Below are positions 27,450-38,015 of a stretch of DNA of 64,000 nt, one piece after another. The DNA comes from DASQFI01 sp963780895 (lineage in GTDB: Bacteria > Acidobacteriota > Vicinamibacteria > Vicinamibacterales > SCN-69-37). The notes under the pieces are model-generated. The model did not search any database and was not told the DNA's origin. It saw only the letters and a program-made list of their open reading frames with translations. Each line of letters opens with the position of its first letter. Within the stretch, counting starts at the first letter, position 1. A program made the position numbers and the translations under genes. The DNA lies in assembly GCA_963780895.1 (NCBI GenBank), contig CAWAEG010000010.1, positions 186,001 through 250,000 on the forward strand. Reading direction: 5' to 3'.

Positions 27450-30334
27450 TCACCATTCGAGCTTGACTCCGATCCGCGCGATGCGGGGCGGCACGATCGC
27501 AAGAGGTTGCTGAAACATGAGCCCGGACGACCAGTTCACATTCTGTTCCGGGTTGACGTTGAGGATGTTGAACACGTCGACGAACGCCGCGACGCGACGA
27601 TTCGGACCTAGCGAGAACGCCTTCTCGACGCGCATGTCGAAGAGCGTGACGTGATCCATTCTCCGCGTCCCGATCGGTTCGGCGAGAACACGGAGCGACG
27701 GACCCAGGTTGAGGTTTCTCACTCGAAGGTGCGGCCGTACGGCTGGCCGGACTGGTGACGGAGAAACGGCGTGATGCGCAGTCCCCACGGTCCTTCGTAC
27801 GTGCCGTACACCCGAGCCGACCACACCCGGAACTCGTGCCGCCCACCCTCGCTCGTGTTGATCAGGTCGTTGGGAGTCAGCGGATACTCGTTGGTGCGAA
27901 CCGTCTGGCCGAAGTACGCACTCGCATGCTCGCGATTCCAGGTGTGCGAGAACCCTGCCACGAGCGACCAGCGCCTGCTGAATCGTCGGCGCGCCGTGAT
28001 CTCCCAGGTGACGTTGTCGCTGCGGGCGTTGGGAACGTTGCGGACCATGTAGTACGGTGACGGGGCCGCCTGGAGCAGATCGTAGACGAGGATTTCCGGT
28101 CCGTCATCCGGAGCGCCGACGTTTCCATCGATGCCGGGATCGGTCACCGTGACGGATCGTGTGAACGCGCTGAAGGGCCGCGTTTCGTCGTGCCGAATGA
28201 ACGGCTGCCGTTCGCCGCGCCAGACGACACCGGTCTCGACGCTCGTATTGGGAACGATCTCGCGCTCGATTCGTGCGGTCACTTCATGAACGAACTCGGA
28301 GTTTCAAGTCCGGATCGAGCGACTCAACCTGCTCGCCACCCCTTCGCTCCAGCAATTGAACGTCCTCGCCGACATCCCATTGGCGGTCCTGATCCGCATC
28401 GATCCAACTGTATCTCTCCCACCACGCCCTCGAGTTCGGATTCGCAGTTGAAGAGCAACTCGATGGCTCGGGGGCAGCCAATACCGTCCGTAGGTCACCT
28501 TCAGGACGGTCCGTCCGTCGCCCGTTAGATCCTGGCTGAGACTCACGCGTGGCGCGACGACATTCCAGTCGATCAGGTTGCTCACGACAGGGAACGCCTG
28601 CGTGGTCCATGAGCGATCGCCCGACTGGCCGGGCGGATGCTGCTGCGCCGGAAGGAACACACGATAGCGATCGAACCGAAGGCCGAGATTGAGCGTGGTC
28701 CGGCTGGCCACGCGCCATGAATCTTGCAGATAGCCGCCGTACCACCGGATGCCGCCCACGGACGTCGAAGGTGTCTGGAACAGGTACACTTCGCGTGGCG
28801 TGCGAGTTCTGAGTGACGTGCAGAACGTCGTCGCGGTAGCCTCGGTTCCAGCGCTCCGTCGATCGTCAGCTGCCTGAACTCGCCGCCGAACTTGCAGGTG
28901 GTGACTGCCAGCCGAGTCAGTCGGTCACGTACGTCGCAGACGCGAGGATCTGGTTGTTGCGATGCGTTGATCTCCCAGTTGCGATTGCCTCCGAACACGT
29001 CCAGATTGGTGTCCTCGAATCCGGGGCGACGTGCCGTTGGGCCGCTCGTGGCGGCCGGCGATGAACTGACCCCCGAGCAACTCGAAGTAGAAGCGCTGAC
29101 TGACGATCGCGTTCCACTCGACTTTCCAGACGCCTCCTTGCGCGATCTGGTTCGAGGTCGACTCTTCGGAGTGGATTGACTGACGCCATCGGTCGAAGAA
29201 AGCCGTCGAGCCGCGTCGGCTGATGATTCCGCGTCGTCTGACCGAACCCGAGAACCGCTTGTGCCCGTAGCTGGCCGTGCCTTTCCCGCCCAGGTTGGTG
29301 ATGTGCGCTTGCACCGGCTTGACAGGAAAACTGACCTGTCTCGCGGCCGTCTGCTGTGTGCGGAGCGACAGGTACCACCAGAGACGGTCTTGCTTCAGTG
29401 GGCCGCCGACACCGACGTTGGCGTCGCGATAGCGCCACAGGCGGTTGGCCTCCTCGTGCGGGAACCCCGGTCCGCGCTCGGCGCGCCGCGCTGAATCTGA
29501 TCCGTCGTCGATGTTGAACGACTGCCAGCCGCGGTGCTCGTAGTCCAGGTACAGAGACCCGGCATGGCGGTTGCCGCCCGACTTGGTGATGAACTGGATA
29601 GCCACGCCGGGCCACGGCCAGGCCGGGCCGTGCGCCCCGAGCCCGACGGCCACGTGCTCGAACGAGCCGTAGTCCAGTGTGAAGCCCAGTGGGTTGTAGC
29701 TGCTGATCGCGATGCCCTCGATCGTCGGCCGGTTCAGCCCGCTCGTGCCGTAGGCGCTGTAGGGGCCTCCCGCAGGCCCGGCGCTGCCGCCGACGTCAAA
29801 TCGGGTGAGCTGCACGCCAGGCGTTGCGTCGAGGATCGCGCTAGAACTGCGCGAGGCCGGCAGATCGGCGAGCTGCCGGGCCTCGAAGCTGAACACGATC
29901 GCGGTGCGGGATCGATCCAGGACCGGAGATTCGCCGGCGACAAGCACCGTCTCCTCTCGCGCTGCGAGCACGAGCACCTCATCTACCGTCGTCGTTCCGC
30001 CGAGGCTCACCAGGATGCCCTCGCGGATCATCTGTTTGAACTCGGGCGGCAGCGAGAATGCCAGCGTATATTCGCCGGGCGGCACGGCCGGAACTTCATA
30101 TTGCCCGCGCGCATCGGTGACGATCGTGCGAGCGCGCATCATCGCAGGGCTCGTGGCGACTACGGTGACGCCGGACAGCGGCGCGCCGCTCACATCGGTG
30201 ACTTTGCCGTTCAGAGCGCCGGTCGTCGCGCCGAGCGTCTGGGCCGATGATGAGACGACGCCGATGAGCAGGCAGCCCGACGAGCGTGACGACCAGGCGG
30301 CCTCGGTACCCATGGCGATTGATGAACGCACCAT
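27450..30334 (-). CDS. TonB-dependent receptor, Oar-like (several frameshifts)
   Basis: From ATG 30334 a signal segment (SSGCLLIGVVSSSAQ) leads to a CarboxypepD_reg-like domain (GALNGKVTDVSGAPLSGVTV), a plug (ASRSSSAILDATPGVQLTRF, SGLNRPTIEGIAISSYNPLG) and a long barrel; the last strand ends RIGVKLEW. The reading frame breaks around 29030, 28900, 28780, 28440, 28290 and 27740, with barrel sequence found in the successive frames, so the gene was intact in the recent past or in reality. Such large receptors in Acidobacteria are thought to import glycans or peptides, or to act as adhesins. It lies 23 bp downstream of the kinase gene, in the order sigma, kinase, receptor, lipoprotein. Confidence 0.8.
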
Positions 30335-30357
30335 GATAGCCGGCTCTGACGGGCGCG

Positions 30358-32861
30358 CTACCGGGGGAAGCCCATCTTTGGCGGAAAGCGCGACGCGCGG
30401 ATCTCCGCGCAGCGCTGCAAGCTCTCGAAAGGTGAGGTACGACGCCCGCACGGCGGGCGTTCTGCCGGCCAGCCGTTCGAGCGCCTCGAACGCCCGATCC
30501 TTGTCGCCCGAGGCCCGCGTAGACCAGGACCTGCCGCTCCGGGAGATCGCTGTTCCGGGCGGCGATCTCTTCCGCTTCGGCCCGCCGGTCCGTCAGGGCG
30601 TACACGTAGCCAATCCACCCTTCGTTGCGCTCGGGCATTTGTTGCAAGGCCAGCGCATCGGCGACCCGACCCTTCTACATCAGGGCGGTCGCACCAACGC
30701 ATCAGCGAACGGGAAGGCCGGATTGATTTGCAGCACGTGCTGGCAGTTGGCGAGCGCATCGTCGAACCGCCCGGTGCCCAGCTGAATGGCCCCAATCACC
30801 CGCCGGACGTCCGAGCGACATCGGATCGGCTTAGCGCAGCCGACCAGCACACGTCATCGCGTCGTCGAGCCGCCCCCAAGGCTGGAGGGTGAGAGCAACG
30901 AAGTCCGTGGAGTATGGTCTGGCTCCGGTCAGGGTCGATCGCGCGACGGAAGCCATCTCGGCGTCGGCCCATCGGCCCGCGCACGCATGAATACCGCCGA
31001 TCGCGCATGGCCCTCCGCAAGGTCGGGGTCGACGGCCAGCGCCTGCGCGAGGAGCGGCATCTCCGCCGCGGCCTCGACCGGCGAAATCGCGGCGCCGCGG
31101 GCGTCTGGATAGGTTCTGGAACGGTCTCCATGGGCGAGCGCCAGCGCGGCCAAGGCCGGGGCATACGTCGGATCTTTCGTGATCACTTCCTTGAATAGCG
31201 GGATTGCTCGAGCACCCGGCATGCGCGCCTGCTGGATGGCGCGCGCCCTCCAGAAGAGATCCAAAGTCGGGAGATCGGTCTCGTACCGGCGCTGCGTGCG
31301 TCCGAGCTTGAGGCGCAGCTCATTCACAATCTTCTGCGTGACGTCCTCGACGATGCCTACGAGGTCGGCTTCAGATTTGAGCTCCCGATTGAACTTGTCA
31401 TTCCAGAGCGAGCGATCGTCCACGACGGACACGAGTGAGGCGCTGATCAGCAGTGTTTCCGGTTAGTTGCGCGTCGCCCTCGACGGCGAGATTGACGCCG
31501 AGGCGATCGCCGATGCTCTTGAGCTCGAGCGGTGCGGTCTTGAGCATGAAGGACGAATACTGCGAGCGTCACTGCCAGCCCCTCGACAGTTGCGAGCTGC
31601 TGAATCAATCCAGCGGTCAAGCTGTCCACGAGTCGTTCGTGTCCGGCGTCGCCGCGAGATTTCTGAACGGCAGCACGACGACGCTTGGATTCTCGATGGG
31701 GTTCGCCGTGCTGGCCATCAGGCTGCCGAGCCGCACGGCCAGACTTCGCCGGTCACCGCTCACCCGCGCGCGGATTTCCAACGCCCCAGCGGCGACGAGC
31801 ACGATCGCCGCGACGCCAGCCAGCGCGTACCAGATTCGGGGCACACCCGCGCGGCGCTGAAGCGCGGTCAGAGCGCGCGTGAGCGCCGCGACATTCGCGT
31901 AGCGGCGTGAGAGGTCTGGATCGATCGCTCGCTCGATCACGCGCGCGAGCGCAGGACGCACGTCGGGCCGTGAGGTTCGAAGACCGACACGTTCGTTCCG
32001 CTCGTGTGCGCGGCGAACGTCTCGAATCGTTCGACCCCGGACCGGATAGGAATTCGTGAGCAGGTGATAGAGCAGCACACCCAGGCTGTAGATATCGCTC
32101 CGCACGGTCGCCGGCTGCCCGGCCATGACTTCTGGCGCCAGGTACAACGGCGTGCCCGCCAGATCGGACGAGGAGCTGTCGTCGAGCTCCTTACCCGTGC
32201 CGAAGTCCATCAGGACGACACGGCCGTCGTCAGCCCGTGTCACGTTGTGCGCTTTGATGTCGCGATGGAGGAGACCGGCGGCGTGCACGGCGGACACGGC
32301 GCCCGAGAGATCGACGCCAATCCTGACGACATCGGCTCCGGTGAAGACCTTGCCCTGACGCAGGAGCTGCTCGAGCGTCTGGCCGCGGACGAACTCCATC
32401 CACAGGCCGATCTGATCGCCAATCTGCTCCGCACCATGGATCGTCACGACGTTTGGGTGCCGGACGCGGGCGAGCAGCCGACCTTCCTGGATGATCGTGT
32501 CGGGTTGCGTTCCGCTCCGGGAGGGCGCGGCTGTGAGGAGCTTCAGCGCGACCTCGCGGTCGAGCCGGGTGTCCCAGGCACGGTACACCTCGCCGAATGC
32601 GCCCCGGCCGACGCGTTCGAGCAGCCGGAGATGGCCCCATCGTTCGGGCGGCGGGGCGTGCGAGAGAACCGGCCCGGACGACGTCAGCGATGCGTCGGGG
32701 AGGGCATCGCGGTGCACGCGGGCGACGGACGCCACGAGCCGCAGGTGTCTGACGAACCGCGCGTCGGCCCCGGCACTCGACTCGGCCTGTTCCCAATCGA
32801 CCGCGGCGCCATCGAGCACCGCGCCGGCGAGATCATCGAGCAGCTGTTGGCTCGCAGGCAT
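30358..32861 (-). CDS. Transmembrane Ser/Thr kinase with TolB-like and TPR C-terminal region (frameshifted)
   Basis: The first 410 residues are in one frame: Gly-rich loop GRGAFGEVYRAWD (residues 86-97), catalytic Lys in VALKLL, HRDIKAHN (199-206), DFG (219-221) and APEVMAG. A membrane helix (WYALAGVAAIVLVAAGAL) follows near residue 350. The outer part starts PSVVVLPFRNLAA, the FlgO/TolB-like domain common in adenylate-cyclase and kinase tails, and continues in shifted frames as DSLTAGLIQQLATVEGLAV, LKSEADLVGIVEDVTQKIVN and TPR-like helices (YAPALAALALAHGD). Breaks are near 31625, 31510, 31450, 30925 and in the last 300 bp. The cognate ECF sigma gene lies 111 bp upstream, so the kinase probably controls it or shares its regulon. 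Confidence 0.8.
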
Positions 32862-32972
32862 GAATCAGTGCCTCGTTGGGGCAACGAAGGGTCGTGTCCA
32901 CACGTCCATAGCGTGAAAACGATCGAGGCAAGAAAACCGGACAAGAGCTCGAGAAACCCGAGGGCTTTCGCG

Positions 32973-33596
32973 TTACCCGTCGCGGTCCATCTCCTGCGTG
33001 AGACGCACCAGCGCGCGACGGGAGGCTTTTCGCGCGGCCTCCGAGCTCGGCTTGCCCAACACGTCGGCCAGCTCCTCATAGCTGTAACCCATTTCGACGC
33101 GTCCGACGATCGCCTCGCGCTCGTCCTCGGTCAGCGTCGCGAGCGCACGCTCGTAGCGCGCGAGCGATTCCCGGCCAATCGCCTCTTCGAGCGGTGACAG
33201 CCCGGCGTCGATTTGCAACCCGTCGAGATCGGTCGACTCCGGGCGCCGGCCCTTCTTGCGCAGCTCGTCGCGGACGCGATTCACGACGGCCTGGCGGAGG
33301 TAGGCCTGCAGCGCGCCGGCGCCCCGCGCCTCGAAGTCTCCAATCCTCTTGAACGTCTGAAGCAGCGTGTCCTGGACCAGGTCGTCGGTGTCGGCGAGAT
33401 CTCGCGCCCAGCGCGGCAGTCGTCCCTTCGCCCACCGCTTGAGCGGGATCAGGTGGCGAGAGACGAGGCGGTCGAGCGCCTCCCGGTCGCCTCCCCGAGC
33501 GCGCTCGAGCAGGCGCATCGTCGATTCGGTCTCCGCCGATTGCGTGGAAATCGACGCGAGGCCGTTGCCGCCCGGACGGTCCTCGGGCATATCCAT
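32973..33596 (-). CDS. ECF-type RNA polymerase sigma factor
   Basis: About 207 residues from ATG 33596. Region 2 reads LERARGGDREALDRLVSRHL and DLADTDDLVQDTLLQTFKRI; region 4 reads RALATLTEDEREAIVGRVEM then GYSYEELADVLGKPSSEAARK. These are typical of the large acidobacterial ECF groups. No anti-sigma gene lies nearby; instead a Ser/Thr kinase follows, an arrangement for which phosphorylation of the sigma factor is established in some other bacteria. It is divergent, 92 bp away, from the lipoprotein gene at 33689. Longer upstream starts exist in frame, but the sequence there lacks family similarity. Confidence 0.88.
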   Translation of the reverse strand: MDMPEDRPGGNGLASISTQSAETESTMRLLERARGGDREALDRLVSRHLIPLKRWAKGRLPRWARDLADTDDLVQDTLLQTFKRIGDFEARGAGALQAYLRQAVVNRVRDELRKKGRRPESTDLDGLQIDAGLSPLEEAIGRESLARYERALATLTEDEREAIVGRVEMGYSYEELADVLGKPSSEAARKASRRALVRLTQEMDRDG

Positions 33597-33688
33597 GGAA
33601 TGAAGCTTTGGCGAGCCGATCTTACATCGGAGGCCAGACGACCCGGCATGACTGTCCGGTTGGCCGTCCCCGCGACGTTTGTAGAGAC

Positions 33689-34813
33689 ATGCGCAAGGTA
33701 ATCCACGGCTCGCTGTTTGCCCTGGCGGTGGCACTGGCGGGCGCTGGCTGCCGAGGCCAGAACGCTCCGACGCCAGTTCCTCCACCGCCTCAGTCGCCGA
33801 TTCCCGTCTCAGTGAAAGTGACGCGCGTCGAGGTCAGTGGTCCCGACTCGGTGCCGCCCGGCGGGACGCTTCAACTTTCAGCCACGGCACTCCTGTCCGA
33901 TGGCACGACCCGCGAGATCACGAATGAGGCCAGTTGGGAGACCGACAGGGGAGATCTGCTATCGATTTCCAAAACTGGTCTGGTGACGGCAGGAGCGGAC
34001 CGTGGCGAAGCGCAGGTCTTCGCGAAATACACGGGTCATCCTGCGGCCTGGCGAAACGCCGAGGTTGGCAGCCGAACGCTGCTGGTGTTGCCTGCAGGAA
34101 CGTACCGGCTCACTGGCGTCGTGCAGGATGGCGGGGCACCCGTCGAGGGCGCGCTCGTAGCGATTACCGGCGGAACGCCAACCGCCACGTCCGTCGTGAC
34201 GGAACGCGGAACGTTTCGGTTCTATGGCGTCTCAGGCGAGACCGAGATTCGCGTGACCAAGGACGGGTACGACACGACGGTCCATCGTGTGATCGTCACG
34301 AATCATCAAACGACGGAGGTCGAGATCATTCCGTCTCGTCCACGCGCCATCGTCGCCGGCACGTACACACTGACCCTGGCAGCGGCACCCGAGTGTCGAG
34401 CGAACTTGCCCGAAGTCGCACGCGAGCGGACCTACACTGCCGTGATTACGCAAAGTGGCGCCGCGCTGACGGTGACAATCAGCGGCGGGAACAAGGTCTA
34501 CGTCGGAGCTTTTGATCCCACCAACAGCTTCAGCGGAGCGGTGGAGCCATCTCGTCTGGTCTTTTCCCTGAAGGACTACTCCGGTCCGAATCCGCGCCAG
34601 TTCTACCCGCCATCGATTCTCGAAGAATTTTCGCCAACGTCGCTCACCGTGTACGGATCGGCCAGCGTCAGGGCCAACGACGATGGGTACGCTGGCGCGC
34701 TCGACGGGGCGTTCGAGACACTGTCGATGCGAGGGTACTGGGACTATGGCGACGACTATCAGCGGATTGCCGCCTGCCGGTCGGCGAGTCATCAGTTCGT
34801 CTTGAAGCGATGA
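33689..34813 (+). CDS. Lipoprotein with Ig-like and carboxypeptidase-regulatory-like domains
   Basis: 374 residues, intact. The lipobox is in ALAVALAGAGCRGQ, followed by a proline-rich spacer, a BIG2-like domain (VTRVEVSGPDSVPPGGTLQL), a CarboxypepD_reg-like domain (GTYRLTGVVQDGGAPVEGAL, RGTFRFYGVSGETEIRV) and a C-terminal beta domain (AGTYTLTLAAAPECRANLPE) ending in SASHQFVLKR. It is a full-length paralog of the frameshifted lipoprotein at 26264-27386. It is divergently transcribed from the ECF sigma gene, so it may be a target of that sigma factor. Role unknown; probably surface- or periplasm-anchored. Confidence 0.8.
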   Translation: MRKVIHGSLFALAVALAGAGCRGQNAPTPVPPPPQSPIPVSVKVTRVEVSGPDSVPPGGTLQLSATALLSDGTTREITNEASWETDRGDLLSISKTGLVTAGADRGEAQVFAKYTGHPAAWRNAEVGSRTLLVLPAGTYRLTGVVQDGGAPVEGALVAITGGTPTATSVVTERGTFRFYGVSGETEIRVTKDGYDTTVHRVIVTNHQTTEVEIIPSRPRAIVAGTYTLTLAAAPECRANLPEVARERTYTAVITQSGAALTVTISGGNKVYVGAFDPTNSFSGAVEPSRLVFSLKDYSGPNPRQFYPPSILEEFSPTSLTVYGSASVRANDDGYAGALDGAFETLSMRGYWDYGDDYQRIAACRSASHQFVLKR

Positions 34814-34921
34814 GGCCAACCGCCGAGTCATCACCCCCGGTGCGGTGAGCTCGATTCCGACCCGAGCCAACCTTCGTCCGGCCTCTTACCGTCTATCTAT
34901 TCGGTTGTATAAGATACGCCG

Positions 34922-35260
34922 ATGCCAAAGGGCGACTTTCTCGCGGAGTTCGAGCTCTACCTGATGCTGGCGCTGAGCCGGCTGGGTGATGACGCGTACG
35001 GCGTGACGCTGCGAAGAGAAATCGAGGAGCGCGCCGGACGTCCGGTGTCGATTGGCGCGGTCTACGCGACGCTCGCGCGCCTCGAGGAGAAAGGGCTCGT
35101 CAGGCACCGGATTTCCGAACCGCTCCCGGTGCAGGGCGGCCGGTCCCGAAAGTACTTCCGGCTCACCGCGGAGGGCGAGCGGGTGCTCGGCCATTCGGCC
35201 GCGATGCTGACGCGAATGCTCCGCGGACTTCGATTCAAGCTGTCGGAGGACCGGCGGTGA
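34922..35260 (+). CDS. PadR-family transcriptional regulator
   Basis: 112 residues, intact: MPKGDFLAEFELYLMLALSR, PVSIGAVYATLARLEEKGLV, VQGGRSRKYFRLTAEGERVL. The N-terminal winged helix binds DNA and the short C-terminal helix dimerises. Its TGA overlaps the GTG of the permease gene, so the two form an operon in which PadR probably represses both. Upstream (34890-34917) the AT-rich stretch with GTATAAGATAC is a likely promoter -10 and operator. It is closely related to the orphan PadR at 8453-8773. Confidence 0.9.
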   Translation: MPKGDFLAEFELYLMLALSRLGDDAYGVTLRREIEERAGRPVSIGAVYATLARLEEKGLVRHRISEPLPVQGGRSRKYFRLTAEGERVLGHSAAMLTRMLRGLRFKLSEDRR

Positions 35261-37911
35261 GCGGGACCCGTCCGCCTCGCCCACCCAGATTGCCGCGCGC
35301 GCTGCTTCGGTGGATGGGACGGCGCCAGGACCGTTCGTTTCTGGTCGCGGATCTCGACGAGGAATACGCGGCGATGGAGTCGGTGGACGGCACCCGACGG
35401 GCCCGGCGCTGGTATCGGGAACAGGTTGTCCGCTCAATGCTTCCGCTCGTTCACGCCCGCGTGCGATCGACACGCGGCTTGCCCCCTCCAAGGCGGTGGA
35501 CCATGTTGATGATCGGCGACGACCTGCGCGCGGCTGGCCGAGTCTTCACGAAGGAGCCGATGTTCGCGGCGACGCTGGTCGCGACGCTCGCGCTCGGCAT
35601 CGGCGCGGCGACGGCGCTCGCGACCATCGCGACCGCCATTCTCGTCAGGCCGCTTCCAATGCCCGATTCAGGACGGGTTCACGTTGTCCAAATCGAGACT
35701 CAGGCGGCTCCCAAGCCTGACGACTGGTTTCCCCTCTCGGATGCCGACTTCCTCGCGTGGCAAAGCCAGAGCCGCACGCTCGACGTCGCGGCGTTTGCGT
35801 CAAACCAATTCACGCTCACGGGACGAGGTGACCCGGAGCCGCTCCGCGGCGCCACCGTCACGACGAGATTCTTCGACGTCGTCGGCATCCGGCCTGCCGT
35901 CGGTCGCGCGTTCGAATCGTCGGACACCGCACCCGTGGCCATTCTGAGCGACGAGGCCTGGACGCGTCTCTTCGGCCGCGATCCCGCCATCGTCGGGCAG
36001 GTCGTCACACTCAACGGCCTGCAGGGTACGGTCATCGGAGTCATGCCGCCCGGTTTCAGCTACCCGCGGCAGCGGACTGACGTGTGGGCACATCTTCGGG
36101 TGGGGCCGCCGGCCCGCCGCGGGCCGTTCTACCTCACCGGCGTAGGACGGCTGCGCGACGGCGCGACGCTTGCCGAAACCGCGGCTGAACTCGAGCGCAC
36201 ATCGGCCGCCCTGAAGGCTCAGTTTGGCGGCGAGATGAACTGGAAGCTCGCGATCGAGTCACTGAAGGAACAGACGATCCGGCCCGCGCGTGCCGGTCTC
36301 TACATGCTCCTCTCGGCGGTCGGATGTCTCCTGCTGATTGCCGCGACGAATTCCGCGAATCTCTCGCTGGTGCGCGGCATCCGGCGGCATCGCGAAATCG
36401 CGGTGCGGACGGCGCTCGGCGCCTCGCGATGGCGAGTGGCGCGCCAGCTCGTGATCGAGAGCGTTGCCTTCGCAGGATTCGCGGGCGTCATCGGGCTGGG
36501 CATCGCCGGCGCCATCGTCGCCGTCGTCCGTGTGACCGCGGCCGATACGCTGCCCAGGCTCGCCGAAGTGCGAATCGACGCCGGAGCGTTTGCCATCGCG
36601 GCCGGGCTGTCGCTCATGACCGGTCTGCTCTTCGGAGTCCTGCCATCGTGGCTCTCATCACGATCCGATCCGGCCGAGGCCCTGAGGCAGCTCGGCCGCC
36701 CAGGCGCGGACTCAGGACGACGCCCGTGGGCGCAGCGGCTGGTCGTCTCGCTCGAGCTCGCTCTCGCGGTCGTGCTCGCCTCGAGCGGCGGCCTCATGAT
36801 TCGGAGTTTCGTCAACCTTCAGCGGACGAACGTCGGCATCCAGCCGGACGGCGTCCTCACCTTCATGGTCGAAATCCCGTCTTCGCAATATCCCAGAGGT
36901 CCGAAGCGCGCGGATTTCTACGAGCGCCTTCTCGATGGATTGAGCCGGGTGCCGGGAGTCGAAGCGGCGGGCCTCGGCGTGAGTCTGCCGCCGGAGGACC
37001 TGTTTGTCACCGACAACTACACGGTCGCGGGCTTCGAGGTCCCGGCCGGCGCAAGCGCGCCGGTCGGGCCGATTGTCGTGGCGACCGACAAATACTTTGA
37101 CGCGCTTCGCATACCGCTCCTGCAGGGCCGGTTGTTTCAACCCGGCGATACCGCGACGTCGGATCGCGTCGTCATCGTGAGCCACGCCATCGCGCGGAAA
37201 TACTTCCCGGCCGGCGACGCAATCGGTCGTCGCTTCCGCACCGGTGGCCCTGAGCGCCCGAACAATCCGTGGATGACCATTGTCGGCGTCGTCGGGGACG
37301 TGAAGTTCGACGGGTTGGCGAGAGATCCGTCCGAGGCCTATTACCTGCCGCTCGCGCAAGAGCTGTGGAACGGGATGTTTGCGGTGCTGCGCACATCGGG
37401 TGATCCTGCGGCGGTGATGCCCGGAGTCCGGTCGGCCGTGCGGGAGGTGGACGCCCAGCTGCCGCTCCGAGACGTGATGACAATGACGGAGCGGATGGCG
37501 GATGCCTCGGCACGACCGCGATTCCATACGTTGATCGCAGCGGCGTTGGGCGTCACGGGCATGCTCCTCGCAGGGTTCGGGATTTACAGCGTCGTCTCGT
37601 ATCAGGCGGCGCAACGGGTACACGAGTTCGGTGTCCGCGCGGCGCTCGGCGCGAGGGCCGACCACCTGCGTGCGCTGGTACTGCGGGAGGGCCTGGTCCT
37701 CGCCGGGATCGGCACGGTCCTCGGCATCGCCGGCGCGCTCGTCTCGACGCGCCTGTTTTCGACGCTTCTCTTCGACGTGACACCGACCGATCCGATCACC
37801 TTCGCCGGATTGATCGGGCTCTTCGCGGTGGTCACCATCGCCGCGTGCGCCCGTCCGGCTTCGCGGGCCGCACGCACCAATCCGCTTCACGCGCTGAGGG
37901 ATCAGGTGTAA
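35257..37911 (+). CDS. Large ABC-type permease, ADOP family, no ATPase partner
   Basis: 884 residues, intact. The N-terminal extension (ALLRWMGRRQDRSFLVADLD) is typical of the acidobacterial subgroup. Two MacB-like periplasmic core plus FtsX units follow: helix 1 in FAATLVATLALGIGAATALA, core GTVIGVMPPGFSYPRQRTDV, first FtsX bundle at LLLIAATNSANLSLVRGIRR, second core NNPWMTIVGVVGDVKFDG, final bundle and ARPASRAARTNPLHALRD. It starts at GTG 35257 overlapping the PadR stop. The transported substrate and energy coupling are unknown; no ATP-binding protein is encoded nearby. It is one of three such permeases in this window and one of the two intact ones. Confidence 0.9.
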   Translation: MSGTRPPRPPRLPRALLRWMGRRQDRSFLVADLDEEYAAMESVDGTRRARRWYREQVVRSMLPLVHARVRSTRGLPPPRRWTMLMIGDDLRAAGRVFTKEPMFAATLVATLALGIGAATALATIATAILVRPLPMPDSGRVHVVQIETQAAPKPDDWFPLSDADFLAWQSQSRTLDVAAFASNQFTLTGRGDPEPLRGATVTTRFFDVVGIRPAVGRAFESSDTAPVAILSDEAWTRLFGRDPAIVGQVVTLNGLQGTVIGVMPPGFSYPRQRTDVWAHLRVGPPARRGPFYLTGVGRLRDGATLAETAAELERTSAALKAQFGGEMNWKLAIESLKEQTIRPARAGLYMLLSAVGCLLLIAATNSANLSLVRGIRRHREIAVRTALGASRWRVARQLVIESVAFAGFAGVIGLGIAGAIVAVVRVTAADTLPRLAEVRIDAGAFAIAAGLSLMTGLLFGVLPSWLSSRSDPAEALRQLGRPGADSGRRPWAQRLVVSLELALAVVLASSGGLMIRSFVNLQRTNVGIQPDGVLTFMVEIPSSQYPRGPKRADFYERLLDGLSRVPGVEAAGLGVSLPPEDLFVTDNYTVAGFEVPAGASAPVGPIVVATDKYFDALRIPLLQGRLFQPGDTATSDRVVIVSHAIARKYFPAGDAIGRRFRTGGPERPNNPWMTIVGVVGDVKFDGLARDPSEAYYLPLAQELWNGMFAVLRTSGDPAAVMPGVRSAVREVDAQLPLRDVMTMTERMADASARPRFHTLIAAALGVTGMLLAGFGIYSVVSYQAAQRVHEFGVRAALGARADHLRALVLREGLVLAGIGTVLGIAGALVSTRLFSTLLFDVTPTDPITFAGLIGLFAVVTIAACARPASRAARTNPLHALRDQV

Positions 37912-38015
37912 GGACTTTCACTCGATCGCGGTCAGCGGCGGAGCGCCGTAATCTTCGCCTGCGCGGCGGCCGCAATCCGGATTTCGGTCGTCGGCGGAGA
38001 ACATCGCCGCCGGCC

